In this document: one piece after another, positions 58,657-64,000 of the stretch | Layout: every line of letters starts with the position of its first letter | Numbering within the stretch: the stretch's first letter is position 1 | DNA from: Alligator mississippiensis | Lineage: Eukaryota > Chordata > Crocodylia > Alligatoridae | Direction: 5' to 3' | NCBI RefSeq assembly: GCF_030867095.1 | Contig: NC_081829.1 | Location: forward strand, 90,295,261-90,359,260 | DNA: 64,000 nucleotides | The notes under the pieces: model-generated | The model's input: only the letters and a program-made list of their open reading frames with translations | The model's database searches: none | What the model was told of the DNA's origin: nothing | Made by a program: the position numbers and the translations under genes

Positions 58657-60061
58657 GCTATGTACCCAGCAGCCACTCTGACAAACAAGTGATCTTGGGA
58701 TTGCAAAACAAAATTAAGTTAAATAGACAGTGCCTAGAATTTTGAAAGATTACTGAGGTGACACCTTCAGGCTCCCAAGCATTTGTAATGCATGGCTACT
58801 CAGATTTTCCCTACCCATTAATGCATGGCACAGGAAAAGGGAGCAAATGCCCAAGTCTCAATACTGGGCCAGGTCCATTAGCAAAGCTGAGACAGCCTCA
58901 TGCTGTATATTGATTTTACAAATTCCAGCAGAAACAGAAATAGGCATAAAGTCTTCAATCACAACAACGTTTCTCACCAGAGGAGCTCATGTGTAAGAAA
59001 AAATGTTATGGAACAAGGATTTTATACAAACATCCCTATCAGAACCAGGCATGGCACTAAAAGAGAATAGTTATGGAGGGTAATCTGTTTTTGACAAATA
59101 AGACACATTCCTGTTTGGGTTTTATTTCTTTCCTTCACCTGTGCTAAACTGTATTATAACTCTGACAGACAAGAAGACACTCTTGAACCAGATCTGATCT
59201 ATCTGTGATGTCATCAGTACCTAAGGCAAGAGTTTTCTAAGATTCCTCTGTCAAAGGCAGTGAATTCCTAATCGGTTGCATAGAGCTGATCCTGTTCTAT
59301 ATAAAATGTAGGTAAAACATCTCGTTACATGACACTATTTCTGTTGCTGTGACACACATGAGCAGTGCAAATACTTTAAATTGCAGCTGGCAGCTGGTAC
59401 GTAAGAATATAGTGGATATTGCAGAAAATACAAAACACTGACCCTAGACATTGGGTCCTTGGTTGCCAGAGGAGCAGGGAATAATACTGCAATTTTCAGA
59501 AGGTATGGAATTATGATAGAGCCTCATTCTTCTGTGCCTGCTCCCTGTGCAGGCAAGGGCATACCTGCTGCAGCAAAGAACTAATAGCAGCCATCATTTA
59601 TTTTTCTCTCAGTTCTATTTCAAAGATTGAGCGAATACTTACATGGTGCAAAGGGAACAATCTATGTGACTGTGTTCGTATTAAGCGGCAAATGTTTTTC
59701 AGTTTAATACAACATTCCCTTTTGGTAAACCTCTTCCCCTCGGTGCTGGGGGCTTGCAGTATTGTTCAGGACTACAAACTCCGATTCTCTCAATATCCTC
59801 GGAGGAGACGTGGCCACCAGAAAGAGATCCTGTTTTGATTTGTAAATTGATTCTTTTCTTCTGTGGGATCAGATCTGACAAGACCTCATGTGGCCCATAC
59901 AAAAACCAAATCTGCTGTGCTCCATAAGATCTCTCTTTCTTTTTCACCCCCTGCCTTTTCATTTTGGCCAAGACACTTATCACTAGATGGGACTGGGGAA
60001 GAAAGACACATGTTAAAGTCTTTCCCTGGGAAGGTCTTTCTATCCTACTATGTGCAGAGGG
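58657..60061. other. No supported feature
   Basis: A 94-codon minus frame at 59699-59983 has fairly balanced composition, with KRINLQIKTGSLSGGH and SSEDIERIGVCSPEQY, but shows no splice sites at its edges and no known domain. It is left uncalled. Confidence 0.35.
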
Positions 60062-60069
60062 CTATGTAC

Positions 60070-61779
60070 TAGGGCTGTGCAAAATTTCACCCGGCATTTA
60101 ATTTCAAAGCTGTTTCGATGAGTTTCGAGCTCGAAACTGCTAAATCAAAACAAACCAAAAGCCTTCGAAACAGTTTCAAAACAAAACAAGGGAACTCAAA
60201 ACATTTTGAAAGTTTCAAAACATTTTGAGTTTCAAAGCCAGGCTTACTGGCTTCAGCACCGGTCCAAGCCAGGAGCACCCACCTCCTCTCAGCTGGCAGG
60301 CAGATCGGGGGCTTGCCCACATCCCTGGAAGGGTTCTGGGGGCTGTGCCAGAGCCCTCCTGGGGATGTGGGCCACCATTTGCCTGCCAGATGCCAGACCA
60401 GTGCTGGGCACAGCCTGCATCCAGTGCTGGGAAGATCGCTGATGCCGCTGGCCCCAGGCAGCAGCACCTGGCTCCTGTCACCTGGCAAGCAGATTGGGGG
60501 CACACCGCTGGCAGGACTCCGACAGCCCCTGCAGCCCTCCCAGGGGTGCTGGTGGGACCTTGATTTGCCTGCTGCATGAGAGGAGGTGGGTGTTGCCGGC
60601 TGGGACCAGTGCTGAAGCCAGGGCTGTCCCTGGAGGTGGTGGTAGGGGGTGCTGAATCAGGGTGACTGCCCCAGGCCCCGCACTTGGGGGGCCCTGCAGA
60701 GCCAGGCACAGTGGCTATGATGACTCAGTGTTGCTGCCGCTGCCAGCTTTGCATCTGCCTACTCGCTCCCTCCCCACCCTGGTGCCACTGTGGCTTCTTT
60801 GTATCTAGGGCGCGCAGGATCAGGGTGGGGGCAGATCCCCGCATGAACTGATTTGCCCTGGGCCCTGCACCTTCCTTGGGTTGAGGATGCAAGGCCTGGG
60901 GAAAATCAGTTTGTGTGGGGACCTGTCCCTGCCCCAATCCTGAGCACCCTGGATGCAAAGAAACTGCGGTGGTGGCAGGGTGGGGAAGTGAGCGGTCAGA
61001 CACAAAGCTGGCAGTGGCAGTGGCGCAGAGTCACCATGGCCACTGTTCCTGGCTCTGCAGGGCCCACAAAAGCACAGGGCCCAGGGTGGTCACCCTGGTT
61101 CCTCACCTCCAGGGATGGCCCTGGCTGCTGCTAGGCCCAGGTGGCAGCACCTGGCTTCTGTCAGCCAGCAGGCAGATCGGGGGCCTGCTGGCACCCCCAG
61201 GAGGGCTGCGGGGGCTGTGCTTGAGTCCTTCCAGTGGCGCGTGTCCCCAATTTGCCTGCCAGCTGACAGGAGCCATGTTCTGCTGCCTGGGGCCAGCAGC
61301 AGCAGTGATCTTCCCGTCGCTGGGTGCGGGCTGTGCCCAGTTCTGGTCTGTCATCTGGCAGGCAGATTTGGGGGCCTGCAACTCCAGGAGGACTCTGGCA
61401 CAGCCCCTGCAGCCCTCCCAGGGGTGTGGGTGAGCCCCCACCTGCCTGCCAGATGAGAAGAGCTGGGTGCTGCTGCCTGGGACTGGCAGCAGCACCGATC
61501 TTCCCCATGCCAGTCCCAGGGAGAAGCCCTGGGAGAACTCTAGCACAGCCCCTGCAGCCCTCCCGGGGGTGCCCCGATCTGCCTGCCTGCTGCATTTTAT
61601 GTTTCCCCATAATAACCGATGGGTGACATATCAAAACAGTGTTGAAACAGCAAAACAGTTTTGATGAAACAAAATGAAACAGTGCTTTTGAAACAAAATG
61701 AAAGTCGAAATTAAATAGTGTTCCATCGAATCGTCGAAACGGAAGTATAATTGGAACGGTGCTGTTTCATACAGCCCGA
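60070..61779. mobile_element. 1.7-kb hAT-like foldback element
   Basis: It starts TAGGGCTGTGCAAAATTTC and ends 'tttcatacagcccga', reversed TCGGGCTGTATGAAA. The flanking octamers ctatgtac (60062-60069) and ctgtgtac (61780-61787) match at 7 of 8. Outer arms are rich in gaaac/gtttc. The GC-rich body is an inverted repeat centred near 60880-60930. 'ctttgcatctgcctactcgc' pairs with 'gagcggtcagacacaaag', 'ggccctgcagagccaggcac' with 'cctggctctgcagggccc', 'ctgtccctggagg' with 'cctccagggatgg', and 'ggcaggcagatcgggggc' recurs inverted near 61580. Frames of 100-172 codons on both strands are palindrome artefacts. There is no transposase. Confidence 0.8.
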
Positions 61780-61787
61780 CTGTGTAC

Positions 61788-64000
61788 TCCTGTAGGCCTC
61801 TTTGCCATGTTCTGATAATAAAAACATTCACTAAAGCCAGTGCAGCCAACTCCTGGAGGATATCTTCAAAGTGGGGAACTCCAGGTGATGCTGCCACTGA
61901 TGATGTAGGGGGATGTAGCTGAGGGGAAAGTGATGTGGATGGTCCTTTGGCAACTGGTAAAAGTTAGAAAAAATTTTTGCATTGTCCTCTTCAAATAGCT
62001 ATTTTTCTCTTAAAGGAAAGGATTACAATGGAGCAACACTCCTGTGCTGCCAGATTGTGATCTGAGGGAACTCTGATAGGTTTTATAGATGTATTTACAT
62101 ATAAAGTTTTTATTATGTCACGAAGGAGAAACAAGTCCAGCATTAGAATTCCCTTGCTGCATTTTCCCTAAACCTCTCATCTGTTTTTTAAAAGTAGAAA
62201 TTACTTTGATTCTTTTCCCTTCTCTTTACTTGCTGACCTTTTTTCCCCCGAGTTTTTTCCCATATGTTGTTATGTCCATGTATGAAAACCTTGGCTTCCA
62301 CTCCCTTTCATTTCCTGATTTCCTACACTTCAATTATACTTTAATGGCTGTACATGCAATCATGATGACACAAGAGTATGTCATGAATGCAGTCTATTTT
62401 CTACTACACCAAGTTCTGAGAACTACTGGTAATATAATTTGAGTTGCTTACTTTTATAGTCTCTTTAGGGCAAATGCCTTCTCTAATGTAGTATAATAAT
62501 CTAGCAAACTATAGATGTGCTGTTCTTTTTACCCCTTGCAACAGCATTTTATTTCTCAGATTAGTCCTGCATTACAGCTGGCAACTGTAAATAATTCCCC
62601 AAAGTTTTAAAAGTTAAAACTTTCAAACAGGATAATTAGACACTGCACATTAGAATTAGAAGCAATATAACAAACATTGATTTTAATAAATAAAGGAAAA
62701 GAGAGCAGTAATGATGAGCACATTCCCAATACGGGACTACACACCAGTAGCTCTGTGCAAGCTGGGGTGCTGTGAATGGGGAAACCCATTCAGGGTCAGT
62801 ATGGACCCTGGGTCCACAAGGCAGAGGTCATCAGGTTTTATAGCTAAAAGGTACTGGGAAAGTAGAAGCAGTGGGTACGTGGACTTGGCACTGAGTGTGG
62901 TTTGGCACTCCTACGAGGAGAAGAATCAGAGAAGAGAAGAAACATGCTTATATTCCAGCAAGGCTTTGGTTCAGTGAATAAGGATGATTTAAGCAGTTTT
63001 CTTTTATTTTGTTCAGTCCTGTTTGCCTAACGATGAAAAACAAGGTGTGGGAATACAGGAGGAAAACAGGGACCAACTCTTGCTCTATTCTTCCTATTTC
63101 CCTTCCTCCATTTTCCATACCACTTTCTTCCTATTCTTTTTTCTTCAAATCTGAGTTTCTACACTGCTTCACTGTAAATACCCTTTATGAAACAACTGAG
63201 TTGTCTTGCTCAGACTTCCAATTTTCAAGGACTCCAGTTCGTGAATCTGTGACAGTCCCTGCTAACACTTTTCTAATTATTCTTTGATCACTTTGAAATG
63301 TAATATTATCAGGAGCTGGTAGGGTGGCAATTCCGAGAGCATATAAGCATTTTAATAACCATTTATATTATTTGTTCTTTTCCTGACTCCTCAGTTTAGT
63401 CACAGGGTAATTCTTTTTCCAGAAAAAATATGCACATTCATCATTTACAAAGAGAGGGTACAAATAACTGTTCACATCTGAGCTATTTTCTAATTCTTTT
63501 TTTGCTTCCCTTCTACTTCATCATTCTTAACCTAAACACAACCTATCTTATTTCATAATTTGAGCACTGTCAGTGTTTTAGGAACAATATTTTATATTTA
63601 GGATTGTAAAAGCTCAGTGCTAACTAGTGCACTTTTAGTAGTACTTTCCCCCTTGAAAACTGTTTACCTGTCCTTTTCCTAAGCCCATTGTGGATTGGGG
63701 CAGAACTGTGTCTAGCCATTTTTGTAAGACTTTTCTATGGATCCATCCCAGGAATTTGCATTAAAACTCAGCATATAGCTGCTGAAAGGTCCACAGATTC
63801 ACTGAGACAGCGTGGCTTATTAACTGCATTCTAGCAGATTTCTAGGGAGGCGGAAGTAAAGTACACAGGATCCTAATAGGGGAGCCTAGATACAGTCAAA
63901 CTCTGTGATGGAGCATGCTATCTTTTCATTATCACCAGCCTTCTGCAGGATGTAAATTTATACATTAATTGAGAGTCCGTGAGCTTTGTCTAGGATGGGG
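61788..64000. other. No recognisable feature
   Basis: AT-rich sequence to the end of the window. The 117-codon frame at 62089-62442 and the 88-92-codon frames at 62711-63287 show no domain or splice context and are not called. Confidence 0.4.

Noticed and set aside
59699..59983. 94-codon minus-strand frame with fairly balanced residues
   Set aside because: No splice sites flank it and no family is recognised; the length is possible by chance in this composition.
60087..61634. Several 100-172-codon frames on both strands
   Set aside because: They are explained by the inverted-repeat body of the hAT-like element and are mutually overlapping mirror frames.
1..64000. CRISPR array, prophage, operon or tRNA/rRNA gene
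   Set aside because: No regularly spaced direct repeats, no prokaryotic gene layout, no cloverleaf with intact A and B boxes, and no rRNA words; vertebrate repeat content is clear.

Overview
The window looks like noncoding DNA from a large vertebrate genome, most likely a sauropsid (crocodilian- or turtle-like). It has long AT-rich stretches, CR1 LINE pieces with the typical 3' end, other degenerate LINEs, MIR-like SINE fragments and many short DNA transposons with terminal inverted repeats (TIRs). There are no bacterial-type genes, operons or CRISPR arrays. Almost every long open frame lies in GC-rich repeat DNA and is not a gene.

The only convincing host gene piece is on the minus strand at 35850-35974. 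It is a last coding exon with a strong 3' splice site, 40 codons and a stop, followed by a probable 3' UTR running down to about 34.1 kb. The rest of that gene must lie at higher coordinates, so the DNA above 36 kb is probably its intron and the DNA below 34 kb probably intergenic. Two weaker coding-like stretches lie at 2513-2774 (minus) and 28538-28699 (plus).

Layout. 0-5 kb: a CR1 tail split by a hAT-like element with a perfect 8-bp target duplication, then a possible exon and a small TIR element. 5-18 kb: mostly plain sequence with a CR1 fragment, a LINE 3' end, a multi-hairpin element and a SINE-like repeat. 18-33 kb: a CR1 end abutting a GC-rich hAT-type element, a degenerate RTE-like LINE, paired copies of two unnamed repeats and a TIR element. 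34-36 kb: UTR and exon. 36.7-42.1 kb: a three-level nest, in which a TIR-bounded DNA element carries a nearly full LINE (minus strand) that itself carries an 813-bp hAT-like foldback element. 42-49 kb: a second LINE of the same zinc-finger family, a CR1 and two MITEs. 50.4-53.3 kb: a 2.9-kb foldback hAT-like element with a perfect 8-bp duplication, split by a TG...CA insertion. 53.5-64 kb: another palindromic repeat, a MITE, a TA-flanked Tigger-like element and a 1.7-kb foldback element.

The most interesting pattern is a group of elements (18417, 37887, 50432, 60070) that share hAT-like ends close to TAGGGCTGTGCAAA and, where both ends are seen, 8-bp target duplications. Their interiors are unrelated in detail, and in the three complete copies they are large inverted repeats. 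They seem to be a family of non-autonomous foldback hAT elements whose termini have been combined with different palindromic cargo. All names rest on pattern recognition; no database search was run.
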